Source: Ignavibacteriaceae bacterium (GTDB taxonomy: Bacteria; Bacteroidota; Ignavibacteria; Ignavibacteriales; Ignavibacteriaceae). Taken from it: a DNA stretch of 63,957 nucleotides. The notes under the pieces were generated by a model that ran no database searches, was not told the origin of the DNA, and saw only the letters and a program-made list of their open reading frames with translations. Location: positions 1-63,957 of the forward strand of contig JACAFA010000207.1 of NCBI GenBank assembly GCA_013388525.1, given 5' to 3'. Below are positions 46,871-56,688 of this stretch, in pieces; the first letter of the stretch is position 1, and every line of letters starts with the position of its first letter. A program made the position numbers and the translations under genes.

Positions 46871-46937
46871 ATTTTGATCAGGTTAGTTTATTAATATTTT
46901 AATAGAAAGAAATATTTAGCTAACTAATCCGATTGCT

Positions 46938-47975
46938 TTACTTTAATACTTTTTGCCTGAAGAAATCTTCTTTATGAAGTAGCGCTTCATTAAACGATTT
47001 GAAATAACCAACTCTTACTGAATACCAGACAGAATTTCCAATACTTATTTTGTATATGTCCGATTTAAATCCGGAAGGAATAATCTTCTTTTGTAAATTT
47101 TCAGCATCGCTTATATCTCTGAAAATATCAATCTGAAAGCAATATAAAGTTCCGTCTGTAAATATTGAATTAGACACAAAATTGTCTTTTAAGCTATCGT
47201 AAATAAAAACCTCTGGTTTAACTTCAATAATCTGACAGCCGGATTCATCCACAAAAATTCCTTCTGGAGTATCCGGACATAAGTCTTTTTCATCATCAAC
47301 TCCATCATAATCTTTATCAGAATTTTTTCCGAAGTATAAAGAAATTCCGGTAAAAAAACTTAGGAAAGCATCATTGTTATTTCCTGTTTTAACATCATCG
47401 AGGTAGTCAGTGGTTGTAAAGTTAAGGTTAACACCAAAGTTCAGACTCCATATATCACTGAATGGAAATCTGATACCAGCCTCACCGGTATATGTGATTG
47501 TATTTTTATTATAAACTGAATACTGATTGTTTGGTGATTGATTGCCACTGCCATCTCCCGGATCAAAAATTGTATATTCAACTGTAACTGAAGCATACGG
47601 CACACTATTACCAAACCTTAAAGCGTAAACAAATCCACCACCCAATAAAAGAAAACCTGTTCTGAAATTATCGGGAACAGGCGGATAAGTTAATTCATTA
47701 CTGAATACATTTCCATTAATAAAACCTCCACTACCGATTAACCTTAATCCAAATGTCTGAAATGATCTGGAAGAAAAATAATATTCAAGTAACAATCTGC
47801 CAGTTGCATCTAATTCATCTGATTTGTAATCTGTTTTAGGAACGGTTCCACCAAATTCGAGTGAAATACCAAAAGCGTTTGATAGAGGGTGATAAGTTGA
47901 AGTTGATAACGACTGCGGAATAATAAGCTGATTATAGATAAAGATTAAGAAACATTTTAAGAGAATATTTTTCAA
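46938..47975 (-). CDS. Outer-membrane barrel with TSP3 calcium motif and SPOR domain
   Basis: A 345-aa exported protein (signal peptide ending near SLSTS). A ~190-residue barrel-like region is followed by one TSP3-type calcium repeat (DKDYDGVDDEKDLCPDTPEG) and a C-terminal SPOR domain (about 265-345; YCFQIDIFRDISDAENLQ...WYSVRVGYFKSFNEA) that should bind denuded peptidoglycan. The barrel and repeat are related to those of the OmpA protein at 49844, so the two are paralogues with different wall anchors. Likely an outer-membrane to wall linker. Confidence 0.8.
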   Translation of the reverse strand: MKNILLKCFLIFIYNQLIIPQSLSTSTYHPLSNAFGISLEFGGTVPKTDYKSDELDATGRLLLEYYFSSRSFQTFGLRLIGSGGFINGNVFSNELTYPPVPDNFRTGFLLLGGGFVYALRFGNSVPYASVTVEYTIFDPGDGSGNQSPNNQYSVYNKNTITYTGEAGIRFPFSDIWSLNFGVNLNFTTTDYLDDVKTGNNNDAFLSFFTGISLYFGKNSDKDYDGVDDEKDLCPDTPEGIFVDESGCQIIEVKPEVFIYDSLKDNFVSNSIFTDGTLYCFQIDIFRDISDAENLQKKIIPSGFKSDIYKISIGNSVWYSVRVGYFKSFNEALLHKEDFFRQKVLK

Positions 47976-48068
47976 TTCAAATTATGATTAATGTTCTTAA
48001 TAATGAGTTAATTGTCCAACAATTATTAGATGAGAAATTTCAATAATTGGAATTGAAACGGGTAATTC

Positions 48069-48187
48069 GAGGCTGTCTCATAAGTCTTAAAAATCCGGTA
48101 GCCGCAACTTTTAAGTTGCGTATTTATTAGATTTTCGCAAGCTAAATCTTGCGACTACCATAAGAATTTGAGTTATGAGACAGCCTC
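48069..48187. mobile_element. 119-bp non-coding element with 15-bp terminal inverted repeats (MITE-like)
   Basis: The ends are perfect inverted copies: GAGGCTGTCTCATAA at 48069-48083 and its complement at 48173-48187. Inside are two shorter hairpins, CGCAACTTTTAAGTTGCG (48103-48120) and CGCAAGCTAAATCTTGCG. It has no coding capacity, so a transposase elsewhere would have to move it. The termini resemble those of IS families that begin GAGGCTGTCTCA. No clear target duplication is visible. It ends 7 bp before the aminopeptidase stop codon. Confidence 0.7.
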
Positions 48188-48194
48188 TTTAATA

Positions 48195-49589
48195 TTATTT
48201 GCCGGAAGCGATGGTTTCAATTTCTTCTACAGATTTGGGAATCGGATTCGATCCAAGAATTCTGTAACCATCATCTGTAACGAGAATGTCATCTTCAATT
48301 CTTATTCCGCCTGAATTTCTAAAATCATTTAGCATTTCATAATTAATATATTCCTTAAACTTATTTTCGCTCTGCCACATATCAATCAATTCCGGAATGA
48401 AATAAATTCCTGGTTCAATTGTAAATACGTATCCCGGTTGAAGCGTTTTTGCCAGGCGTAAATATTTTAATCCGAATTCTTCACTGCGCTGAATGCTTTC
48501 GTCATATCCCACGTATTGTTCTCCAAGTGCTTCCATATCGTGTACATCAAGTCCTAACATATGTCCAAGACCGTGTGGGAAGAACAAAGTGTGAGCACCG
48601 AAATTGACAGCGTCTTCAGGATTCCCATGCATTAATCCAATCTCCTGAAGTCCTGTAACTATATCGAATGCTGCTTGCAGATGAATGTCTTTAAATGTGA
48701 TTCCTGGTGTAACAGATTTGATTGCATTTGTTTCTGCTTTAAGAACAATCTGATAAATTTCTTTCTGCCTGTCACTAAATTTGCTGCCTACGGGTATAGT
48801 TCTTGTAATATCACTTGCATAATGAAGCTTACTTTCAGCACCTGAATCGTTTACAAGCAATTGTCCAGCTTCAATTAGATTTCCGTAATAATGATTATGA
48901 AGAGTCTCACCATGAATGGAAACAATTGGTCTGAATGAAAGCCCATAACCGAGTGATATAGCAATTCCTTCAATCATTCCGGCAATTTTTTGTTCGTATA
49001 TACCGGGTTTCACCATCTTCATAGCAGCTACATGCATTTTTGCAGCGATATCAATTGCATCTTCAATTTCTTTTATTTCTTCCTCGGATTTTACCGAACG
49101 CTGGCTAACGACAGCTTTAATTAATTTTTCTGAAGCATAGTCATTAACGTTTGAATAATTTAAACCGGTAAGTGATGCAATTTTCAGTACATTGTCGGTT
49201 CTGTACTGAGGAAGAAAATGAATTTTTCTACCTTTTCTAATTGCATTATTTATCTGTTCAGACAATTTATCTAATGACAACGTCCTTGAAATTCCAACTT
49301 TATTTGCAAGGTCACTAACCTTTGGCTGCGGTCCCATCCAAACAATATCTTCCATGCTAAAATCATTTGCAAAAATTGTTTCAAGGTTATTATCTACATC
49401 CAGAATAGCTGCGAATCCCGGACTGTCAATTCCAAAGTAATAAAGAAAAGAACTGTCTTGTCTGAAAGCATAAGTATTAGCTGTGTAATTAGCGGGGGAT
49501 TCGTCGTTGCCTAAAAACAGAAGAAGCCCGGATTCAAATTTGTTTTTAAGTCCATTTCTTCTTTCTACATAAATATTAGTTTCGAACAT
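48195..49589 (-). CDS. Xaa-Pro aminopeptidase (aminopeptidase P family)
   Basis: A 464-aa metallopeptidase of the pita-bread fold that removes an N-terminal residue before proline. Metal ligands are in order: Asp in VNDSGAES, Asp in SDITRTIPV, His in HGLGHMLGLDVHD, Glu in TIEPGIYF and Glu in RIEDDILV. N-terminal creatinase-like domain (1-175) is complete. Cytoplasmic. Divergent from the OmpA gene (254 bp gap). Its 3' end abuts a MITE-like element. Confidence 0.92.
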   Translation of the reverse strand: MFETNIYVERRNGLKNKFESGLLLFLGNDESPANYTANTYAFRQDSSFLYYFGIDSPGFAAILDVDNNLETIFANDFSMEDIVWMGPQPKVSDLANKVGISRTLSLDKLSEQINNAIRKGRKIHFLPQYRTDNVLKIASLTGLNYSNVNDYASEKLIKAVVSQRSVKSEEEIKEIEDAIDIAAKMHVAAMKMVKPGIYEQKIAGMIEGIAISLGYGLSFRPIVSIHGETLHNHYYGNLIEAGQLLVNDSGAESKLHYASDITRTIPVGSKFSDRQKEIYQIVLKAETNAIKSVTPGITFKDIHLQAAFDIVTGLQEIGLMHGNPEDAVNFGAHTLFFPHGLGHMLGLDVHDMEALGEQYVGYDESIQRSEEFGLKYLRLAKTLQPGYVFTIEPGIYFIPELIDMWQSENKFKEYINYEMLNDFRNSGGIRIEDDILVTDDGYRILGSNPIPKSVEEIETIASGK

Positions 49590-49843
49590 TGATTACTCCT
49601 TGCAATAGGAATTGAATAAAAAATTAATATGTTAAATACTTTGACAAATAATTTAAAGAAAATTGTGTATCCAAATGTAGCAATTACATTATAATTTATC
49701 TCAGTTATAATGAATATCAATTTTTAGTCCAAAAATCAAGTTTTTTAATTCTCATTTTGAAAAAAATACTCGCATAAGATTTGAATAGTTCATAAATTAA
49801 CATTGTTGTTGTATAATTTACTTACAAAAAAATAAATAAATAT

Positions 49844-51280
49844 ATGAACACAGAGAAAAAAAGCCCAAAACCTTTTATTTATCTTATTTATTTAATTGCA
49901 TTCTTATCTCTTCTGCCAGGTTTTGAAAGCCTCCCGCAAGCTAAAGATGTAAATCATGCTTTTCATAATACGTTTGTGTTTGGATTAGATGGAGGCATTA
50001 CACTACCGCAAACTGATTACGAAAAAAGTAAACCTGCTTATTCTCTGCGTTTATCGGGTGAATATTTCTTTAAAACGAATTCAATTCATTTATTAGGTCT
50101 GAAACTAAAAATTGGATCCGAGGAGGTTAGTGGAGAAGATTCAAGAGATATTGTTTCTACTCAGGATGGTCAGCGTGATATTCCATCTATCTTTAAAACC
50201 AGCGTATTTTCAGCTGGAGTTGCTGCAACATACAGTATTTCAGTCAGTGATGTATTTTTTCCATACGTGTCGGTAGGTTTTACAAATCTCTGGTTTGATC
50301 CTAAAGACGAAAATGGTAAACCAACAGAGGGAAATAGCCTGAACCAATATAGTAAAACTTCTTATGCATATAGCATTGAAGGTGGATTTAAAGTTCTTGT
50401 AAGTAACCGTGTGAGTATCAATCTTTCTGTCAATTCTAATATTGTATCAACTGATTATCTTGACGATATAGCCGCAGCTTATTCTAATGATGCTTATTCA
50501 GCTATAATGCTAGGCTTTTCTTATTCACCATTTGTTGATTCAGATTCGGACAATGATGGAATTCTAGATTCAAAAGATATGTGTCCAAATACACCTTCAG
50601 GAGTAAATGTTGACGAGTTTGGTTGCCCTATTGATTCTGATAAAGATGGTGTTCCGGATTATTTGGATAGTTGTCCCGGAACTCCTAAAGGTACAACAGT
50701 AGATGAAAAAGGTTGCCCGCTCGATTCTGACAGCGATGGTATACCTGATACAAAAGACCTCTGTCCAAACGAAGCTGAAGACTTTGATGCATTTGAAGAT
50801 GAAGATGGCTGCCCCGATTTAGATAACGATGGCGATGGAATTCCTGACGCACAAGATCTCTGTCCAAATGAAGCTGAAGATATAAATGGAATCGATGATT
50901 CAGATGGTTGCCCTGAGGGAGCTGACATTAATCAAAACCAATTTACTTTAGCTGCTGATGATATCTTTTCACCTAATTCTTCTAAAATAAAAATCGAAGG
51001 CAGTAAGAACTTAGATGAAGTTATGGCGATATTGAAAAAGTCACCTGATAAGAAATGGCGTATTGAAGGCCATATGGATTCAAAAGGTGATGCAAGATTT
51101 TTAAGAACTTTATCACTTGAACGTGCAAAAGCGGTCCTTGAATATTTTATTTACTTTGGTGGAATCAAGAGAGAAAACTTTAAAGTTTTTGGTATGGGAG
51201 ATAAAATGCCCGTGGCGGACAATAGAACCGAAGAAGGACGAAAACAAAACAGAAGAATAGAAATCATTGCGGAAGAATGA
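49844..51280 (+). CDS. OmpA-family outer-membrane protein with TSP3 repeats
   Basis: A 478-aa exported protein. After an N-terminal hydrophobic segment, a ~200-residue barrel (ending YSAIMLGFSYSPF) leads into five TSP3 calcium repeats (DSDNDGILDSKDMCPNTP, DKDGVPDYLDSCPGTP and others) and a C-terminal OmpA domain with FSPNSSKIKIEG and RTLSLERAKAVLEYF...RRIEI, which binds peptidoglycan diaminopimelate. It is the paralogue of the SPOR protein at 46938-47975. It ties the outer membrane to the wall. Confidence 0.9.
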   Translation: MNTEKKSPKPFIYLIYLIAFLSLLPGFESLPQAKDVNHAFHNTFVFGLDGGITLPQTDYEKSKPAYSLRLSGEYFFKTNSIHLLGLKLKIGSEEVSGEDSRDIVSTQDGQRDIPSIFKTSVFSAGVAATYSISVSDVFFPYVSVGFTNLWFDPKDENGKPTEGNSLNQYSKTSYAYSIEGGFKVLVSNRVSINLSVNSNIVSTDYLDDIAAAYSNDAYSAIMLGFSYSPFVDSDSDNDGILDSKDMCPNTPSGVNVDEFGCPIDSDKDGVPDYLDSCPGTPKGTTVDEKGCPLDSDSDGIPDTKDLCPNEAEDFDAFEDEDGCPDLDNDGDGIPDAQDLCPNEAEDINGIDDSDGCPEGADINQNQFTLAADDIFSPNSSKIKIEGSKNLDEVMAILKKSPDKKWRIEGHMDSKGDARFLRTLSLERAKAVLEYFIYFGGIKRENFKVFGMGDKMPVADNRTEEGRKQNRRIEIIAEE

Positions 51281-51457
51281 GAAATATTGGAGATTTATTT
51301 CTCTGTTTTAGGAAGTTTACTCTTTCTTTTACCGGTAAATTATACAAATATTATACTTATTCATGCGTTTTTAGGGTAATCAAGCTTTAATTATTGTTGG
51401 TATAATTTTTATTGCTTTTTGTTAACACTTAACATCGATATTTAAGAGAGTAAAAAA

Positions 51458-51682
51458 ATGAGCAATATTATTTATTCTATTACTAACGATTTTTTCCCTG
51501 CTATTAAGAGTCATAATTATAAGGGAATAGTTGAAAAATCTGCAGCTCTAAATCAGAATATTCAAAGTGGAGAAAAATTAAGTTTTACTTTTTTAAGAGG
51601 GTTAAAAGGTGAGACAAAGCTAATTCTTGGAGTTATTTATTTCTTTTCATTATTATTTTTTACCATAATGCTTTTCACTTAA
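51458..51682 (+). CDS. Small membrane protein of unknown function
   Basis: A 74-aa protein. The C-terminal ~20 residues (LILGVIYFFSLLFFTIMLF) form one membrane helix, preceded by a basic stretch and a helical N-terminus with no motif. A plausible intrinsic terminator follows at 51713-51738, and a GAGAG-type ribosome site precedes the ATG, supporting it as a real short gene. Family not recognised. Confidence 0.6.
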   Translation: MSNIIYSITNDFFPAIKSHNYKGIVEKSAALNQNIQSGEKLSFTFLRGLKGETKLILGVIYFFSLLFFTIMLFT

Positions 51683-51712
51683 GCAAATTAAGAAACATCC
51701 TTTTTTAAATTC

Positions 51713-51738
51713 AGCCGGAATGCTATTCCGGCTTTTTT
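51713..51738 (+). terminator. Intrinsic terminator
   Basis: AGCCGGAAT (51713-51721), 3-nt loop, ATTCCGGCT (51725-51733), then a T-run to 51738. It closes the small membrane-protein gene just before the convergent acetyltransferase gene. Confidence 0.92.
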
Positions 51739-51742
51739 ATGT

Positions 51743-52213
51743 CTATTTTACTTTTTTGATTACTTTAGCAGGAACTCCTGCAACTATTGAATTTGGCGGG
51801 ACATCTTTTGTTACCACTGCACCTGCGCCGACTATAGCATTTTCTCCGATAGTTACTCCACACATTATTGTTGATGAAGAACCTATTGAAGCTCCCTTCC
51901 GTACAAAAGTCTCTACAACTTTCCAATCAGCTTCTGATTGCATTGATCCATCTATGTTGGTGGCTCTGGGGTGCTTATCGTTAATGAAAGTAACATTATG
52001 ACCTACAAAAACATTATCCTCGATGTGAACTCCCTCACATATAAAAGAGTGTGAGGATATCTTACAGTTCTTTCCGATAAAAGCATTCTTTTGGATTTCA
52101 ACGAATGTACCTATTTTGGTTCCATCATCTATTGAGCAACCATAGAGGTTTACAAAATCAAAGATTTTTACATCCTTGCCAAGTTTAACATTGTTAATAT
52201 TTCTTTTTTCCAT
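51743..52213 (-). CDS. Left-handed beta-helix N-acetyltransferase (WlbB/WbpD-like)
   Basis: A 156-aa hexapeptide-repeat acetyltransferase. Repeats such as IGTFVEIQKNAFIGKNCKISSH and the end IGENAIVGAGAVVTKDVPPNSIVAG are the acetyl-CoA-binding LbetaH coils. FVGHNVTFINDKHPRATN is typical of WlbB/WbpD, which acetylate the 3-amino group of UDP-2-acetamido-3-amino-2,3-dideoxy-glucuronic acid. The WlbA-like oxidoreductase upstream and the DegT aminotransferase further upstream supply the matching substrate chemistry. Confidence 0.83.
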   Translation of the reverse strand: MEKRNINNVKLGKDVKIFDFVNLYGCSIDDGTKIGTFVEIQKNAFIGKNCKISSHSFICEGVHIEDNVFVGHNVTFINDKHPRATNIDGSMQSEADWKVVETFVRKGASIGSSSTIMCGVTIGENAIVGAGAVVTKDVPPNSIVAGVPAKVIKKVK

Positions 52214-52369
52214 TTTATTTTCCTGTGTACTGAATAATAAATTTTTATGAATTAAAATTAAGCATGATGACTTGATTGAAGAAGAATTGGTGTTTGACAG
52301 ATTCCCCAGAATTAAGAAAACTTCTATCGGAGATATTTAATTAAAGAATTATCTAATCGGTTAAACAGA

Positions 52370-53386
52370 TTATTCCACCAGCATTCTATCTAGCTCCACA
52401 ATCTTTCCCATGTTTGCTAATGAAATATCAGAAGCTTCAAGTAGTCTAACAACTTCAAGACCTTCTTTTCCCCCGGTAATTGGAGCTCTATTTTCATTAA
52501 TGGCTGAAATAAATTCCTGTGCACCAAGTGCCAAAGCTTCCGTTTGATTCACTTTAGGAGAAAACATATCTCCTATTCTATATTGCACAAGTGCTTCGTG
52601 AATACTTTCAGCTGATTTGAATTCAACACCGCTGTCATAGACTTTTATTTTTTCAAAATTTTCCATGTCATCATAAACCAACATTTTTTTATCACCGCCA
52701 ACTATAATCCTTCTGATTTTAACAGGAGAAACCCAGTTTATATGAAAGTGAGCAAAACAATTATCCTCAAAATAAATACATATATGTGCTAAATTTTCTT
52801 TACCGTTGAAATTTGCAATTCCGTTTGCAACTAACGCCTTCATTTTATGATTACTCAGAAGGTGAGCCATAATTGAAAGATCGTGCGGTGCAAGATCCCA
52901 GACTACATTCACATCTCGCTGGAACAATCCAAGATTAATCCTTTCAGAGTCAAAATATATAATATTTCCCAGCTCATTTTTGTTCAGCAGTTCCTTTATT
53001 TTTTGCACGGCACCATTATAAATGAAGGTATGATCAACAAAAATTTTGAGATTTTTTCTACCTGCAATCTCAATGAGTTCTTCCCCTTCCTCCGATGAAG
53101 CAGTAAAAGGTTTTTCAACCCAGATATGCTTACCTGCTTCAAGCGCCTTCTTTGCAAATGAATAATGAGTGTCTACTGGTGTGGAAATAACAATTATATC
53201 ACAGTCCCCATTTATAAGTTCAGAACAATCTTTTGAGAGTTCAGCGGCAGGAAATTTTTCTTTTATTGACTGAAGCCTGGCTTCACGTATATCACAAGCA
53301 ATAACCTTTTTTACTTCTCTCTGAGCGAGAAAATTTCTTACAAGATTTGGTCCCCAATATCCAAGACCTATTACCCCAACTTTCAT
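52370..53386 (-). CDS. Gfo/Idh/MocA-family sugar oxidoreductase (WlbA-like)
   Basis: A 338-aa NAD(P)-dependent oxidoreductase. Rossmann motif GVIGLGYWGPNLVRNF at the N-terminus and the family signature VEKPFTAS (about residue 93). Close in outline to WlbA, which oxidises the 3-hydroxyl of UDP-GlcNAc uronic acid so that an aminotransferase can act. It precedes the WlbB-like acetyltransferase on the same strand. The exact substrate is inferred from this gene set. Confidence 0.84.
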   Translation of the reverse strand: MKVGVIGLGYWGPNLVRNFLAQREVKKVIACDIREARLQSIKEKFPAAELSKDCSELINGDCDIIVISTPVDTHYSFAKKALEAGKHIWVEKPFTASSEEGEELIEIAGRKNLKIFVDHTFIYNGAVQKIKELLNKNELGNIIYFDSERINLGLFQRDVNVVWDLAPHDLSIMAHLLSNHKMKALVANGIANFNGKENLAHICIYFEDNCFAHFHINWVSPVKIRRIIVGGDKKMLVYDDMENFEKIKVYDSGVEFKSAESIHEALVQYRIGDMFSPKVNQTEALALGAQEFISAINENRAPITGGKEGLEVVRLLEASDISLANMGKIVELDRMLVE

Positions 53387-53436
53387 AATTAGACTCCAAT
53401 GTTAAAAAATTTATTAGATTGTCAAAGATAAATAAT

Positions 53437-54876
53437 TTATTTGGCTCCCCTAGCCGTAATCATTACAGGAATAGTCTGAAAAAGTAACTGAAGATCAAAC
53501 CATGGGGACATATTATTTATGTAGTATAAATCAAGGACTACACTATCTTTATAAGAAACAGAGCTCCTGCCCCATACCTGCCATACTCCAGTACAACCTG
53601 GTAAGACACTAACCCTTCTTTTTTGCCATTCGGGATACTGCTCATATTCATAAGGTAAACAAGGTCTTGGTCCAACCAAACTCATGTCACCCTTAATCAC
53701 ATTGAACAGCTGAGGAATTTCATCCAGTGAAGTTTTTCTGATAAACTTTCCAATCCAGGTAATTCGTTTTTCATTAACAACTTTTGTTTTAATTTCTCCA
53801 GTTTGATCTTTCATAAATTGAAGCATTTGCGACTTTCTATCTTCATCAACACCATTGAGAACTTTCATCGAACGAAACTTGTAAATATCAAATTCCTTGC
53901 CCCAGTATCCAATTCTTTTTTGTTTGAAAAGAATTGGCCCTGGTGATGAAATCTTGATTAACAAAGCTATCAGTATAAATAACGGTGAAAAAACAATGAG
54001 AGCAAATACTGATAGTGTTACATCCATTATTCGTTTTGCGGTGTAAGTAAGTTTGTTATTGTAATGTTGAGAAACATCAACAACCGGAATGTTAAAATAT
54101 TTTTCTGTTGCCAGTTTTTTCTTAACCACGTCAAATAATTCAGATGTAACTTTTAAGGTAACATTAAATTTTTTGCAATTATCAATTAAATCAAGTAATT
54201 CTTCATATTCTCTCTTATCTTCAGCGATAATTAGCTCGTCAATATTATTTTGTTCGATAATCTTATTAATATCATTGAAATGACCTAAAACTTTTTTACC
54301 GCTTACTATTTCTTCCCCGATATTTTTAGTGTCATCAATAAAACCAACAATATTAAGTCCAATCGGATTTTCAAACATTAATTGACCAGCAAGCATCTTA
54401 CCAGCTTTTCCGTCACCCAAGATTAAAACGTTTCGTTTAAAACTTGTCATACTCAATTTAGTAAATAGACTTCTCATTAATTCAATTCTAAATAAATAGA
54501 AAGCAGGTATTGCAATAAGTAAGAACACGAATATAATATAGCGTGAATTTACCATACCATCTGAACCAATTATTAACGAGACGATTACAATATTTAACGA
54601 ACCATAGTATAGCGATTTCAGAAAATTTGATAAGTGGGCGGCTCTCGTGGTTAGGATATTAACACGATATAAACCGTTGTATTGAAATATCAATAAAAAG
54701 ATTAATGATATGGCAAAGAAAGCAATCGATTCAAATGCTGTTGCTCCGATAAATTCAAAGTAGTTCAAACCAGAATCTGTCCTTAATAAAAACATAGAAA
54801 TCTGTAAAGAACCAAATATTAATAAGACATCTACTATTCCGAATAAATGCTTAGATTGTAAATGTATTTTAATCAA
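53437..54876 (-). CDS. Priming polyprenyl glycosyl-phosphotransferase (WcaJ/WbaP family)
   Basis: A 479-aa membrane enzyme that moves a sugar phosphate to undecaprenyl phosphate to begin a repeat unit. Four or five N-terminal helices, a CoA-binding-like region (GDGKAGKMLAGQL), one further helix (about 285-305), then the catalytic domain with ILFKQKRIGYWGKEFDIYKFRSMK, SLDEIPQLFNVIKGDMSLVGPRP and GCTGVWQVWGRS. It begins exopolysaccharide assembly. A long non-coding gap lies upstream of it. Confidence 0.92.
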   Translation of the reverse strand: MIKIHLQSKHLFGIVDVLLIFGSLQISMFLLRTDSGLNYFEFIGATAFESIAFFAISLIFLLIFQYNGLYRVNILTTRAAHLSNFLKSLYYGSLNIVIVSLIIGSDGMVNSRYIIFVFLLIAIPAFYLFRIELMRSLFTKLSMTSFKRNVLILGDGKAGKMLAGQLMFENPIGLNIVGFIDDTKNIGEEIVSGKKVLGHFNDINKIIEQNNIDELIIAEDKREYEELLDLIDNCKKFNVTLKVTSELFDVVKKKLATEKYFNIPVVDVSQHYNNKLTYTAKRIMDVTLSVFALIVFSPLFILIALLIKISSPGPILFKQKRIGYWGKEFDIYKFRSMKVLNGVDEDRKSQMLQFMKDQTGEIKTKVVNEKRITWIGKFIRKTSLDEIPQLFNVIKGDMSLVGPRPCLPYEYEQYPEWQKRRVSVLPGCTGVWQVWGRSSVSYKDSVVLDLYYINNMSPWFDLQLLFQTIPVMITARGAK

Positions 54877-55762
54877 ATGGTAACGCCCTCTAAAAATGAA
54901 TAATAATACTTAATCTCGGTAGAACAATGACTTTACTAAAATTATGCCATGATATCTATATTAAATTGCTAAGAATGCTTATCTATTCACCGAAAAAATA
55001 TCTATTCAGGTTTCAAAATGAGATGATACTAATAACCTATACTACGAATTTGAGACAAGAAAATCTTAGGATTCTAAAAGAATAATTTTTATTAATAAAG
55101 AAGTTAATAATAAAAAGCTGAATAAAACTACAGTTAAAAAATAAACATTAAAAAAATCGTCAAATTATTTTAGGTTTCTAATAGAATAATTATAGTTGAA
55201 CTATAAATAATTGAGCAAACCTGCGCTTTCAGAAGAACAATCACTACTCAGACAAACATTCTAAAAAGTTTTTAAAACATTAGCTCCTTATAATACTTGA
55301 TAAAGAGTACAGAATATACTATATCAGGTAACCTTTTAAGCAGACAAAATACAATAGCTTAAAGATTTTCTTAGCTTCGAGATCAGGTTAGTTAATATAA
55401 TTTATCACTGCAAGTATGGTATTTAGGAAATATAAATTATGAATTCGAGCCATTAAAACAATTTTGTGCCCAATCATGTTTGGATTAAAGAAATTAGAAT
55501 TCGGATAATATTCAATTTAGAATAAGTGTCGGATGTTTATAAAATATTTTCTATCAACTTCATTTGCATTAATCATTAAAATATTGGATGAGACACCAAA
55601 CTTGAAATTTATTAACTGACATTTCAAGAAATAGCGATCGAGAAAACGAAAGACTCATCTTTAAATTTTTATATTGTTGTCCTCTGGATTAATTCTCACA
55701 ATAATTTAAAAATGATTAGTTAGATATGTATTAATAATTTTTGTTTTCGCAAGGAGGAATTT
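54877..55762. other. Large AT-rich non-coding gap inside the EPS locus
   Basis: About 886 bp between the priming transferase and the truncated-start SDR gene. I found no open frame above 40 codons with a ribosome site, no hairpin with T-run, and no repeat. It is very AT-rich. It could be a long leader for the priming-transferase gene (transcribed leftward), or the remains of a decayed gene. Confidence 0.5.
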
Positions 55763-56683
55763 CTAAATGGTATTTAAAGGATTTTCAAGATTCGATTTTA
55801 TAATTTGTTTAATGAGAGAATCTAAGGAATAAGTTCTTGTCCAATCAGATCGTAGTTTATCTATATCTGAAACGAAAAATGGATCTTTAATGTTGGGAAA
55901 AAGGTCAGTGTATTCAGCATTCAACTTTCTCTCAGCAATTTCTTCAAATCTCTGACTTATAAACTCATTTAAGTAACCCTCACCAACAACAATGTAATTT
56001 TCTTCATCTCCCAACAATGTAGAATTGATTATAAGATCAACCACTTCATCTATATATAAAATATTTGAAATATGTCCTTTATTAATAGTAATCTTTTTCT
56101 TGTGAAAAATACTGTTAAAAAGCTGAGTTAATAATTGAGTTGGTACTTCTCCATAAGATGAAACTGATCCTAACCTTAGATTAATTACTTTAATAATCGA
56201 TTTGTGAAACACCGCTTTAAAATAATTTTCAGCAGTTACCTTCGCTATTCCATAAGGCGTTAGTGGTTTTGGTATAGAAGAGGATGAAATTGGATTTGGA
56301 TTTAACTCACTAAATATTCTTATTGTAGAAATATTTATGAATTTTTTTGGTTGAACTTCTTTTAACCAATCCCAGAAAAAAGTTTGCTCATAAATATTCG
56401 AATTAATTTCAAAAATTAATTGTTCTGTAAAAGATTTGGACCGATTTACCTGCCAATGGAAATTTATTACATAATCCGGAATTTCAAGATTTTTTATATC
56501 ATGGCTTGAATAAAGCTTTATTGGTTTATAAGTTGATTTCCATTCTATGCGTTTGGGTAATTCCGGATAACCTTTCAAGATAATTGGAATTACTTCAGCT
56601 CCAAGTTCTTCCAACCGGTAACATAAATCTGTTCCTAATCGTCCGGTTGAGCCTGTAACTAAAAATTTTTTTCCTTGTAAGAT
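55763..56683 (-). CDS. NAD-dependent epimerase/dehydratase (SDR), non-canonical start
   Basis: Extended SDR sugar enzyme. The first canonical start in frame is a TTG at 56614, but translation upstream in the same frame gives YILQGKKFLVTGSTGRLG, the GxxGxxG NAD motif, which aligns with the neighbour's N-terminus MFILQNKNIVVTGGAGFLG. No ATG, GTG or TTG exists between the in-frame stop and that motif. An ATC at 56683 sits 8 nt after a GGGAG ribosome site, so an AUC start is the simplest reading. The usual YxxxK is seen as YGIAKV. Confidence 0.75.
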   Translation of the reverse strand: MLQGKKFLVTGSTGRLGTDLCYRLEELGAEVIPIILKGYPELPKRIEWKSTYKPIKLYSSHDIKNLEIPDYVINFHWQVNRSKSFTEQLIFEINSNIYEQTFFWDWLKEVQPKKFINISTIRIFSELNPNPISSSSIPKPLTPYGIAKVTAENYFKAVFHKSIIKVINLRLGSVSSYGEVPTQLLTQLFNSIFHKKKITINKGHISNILYIDEVVDLIINSTLLGDEENYIVVGEGYLNEFISQRFEEIAERKLNAEYTDLFPNIKDPFFVSDIDKLRSDWTRTYSLDSLIKQIIKSNLENPLNTI

Positions 56684-56688
56684 ATATT

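Noticed and set aside
49805..49822. TATAAT-like box before the OmpA gene
   Set aside because: No matching -35 element at proper spacing, and promoter consensus in this group differs from E. coli.
50659..50928. 89-residue minus frame over the OmpA gene
   Set aside because: Antisense of the TSP3 repeats, low-complexity Ser/Gly/Pro; not a gene.
55751..55832. AGGAGG followed by a 21-codon forward ORF (ATG at 55767)
   Set aside because: It lies antisense in the end of the SDR gene and the peptide has no features; the ribosome-like site is probably chance.
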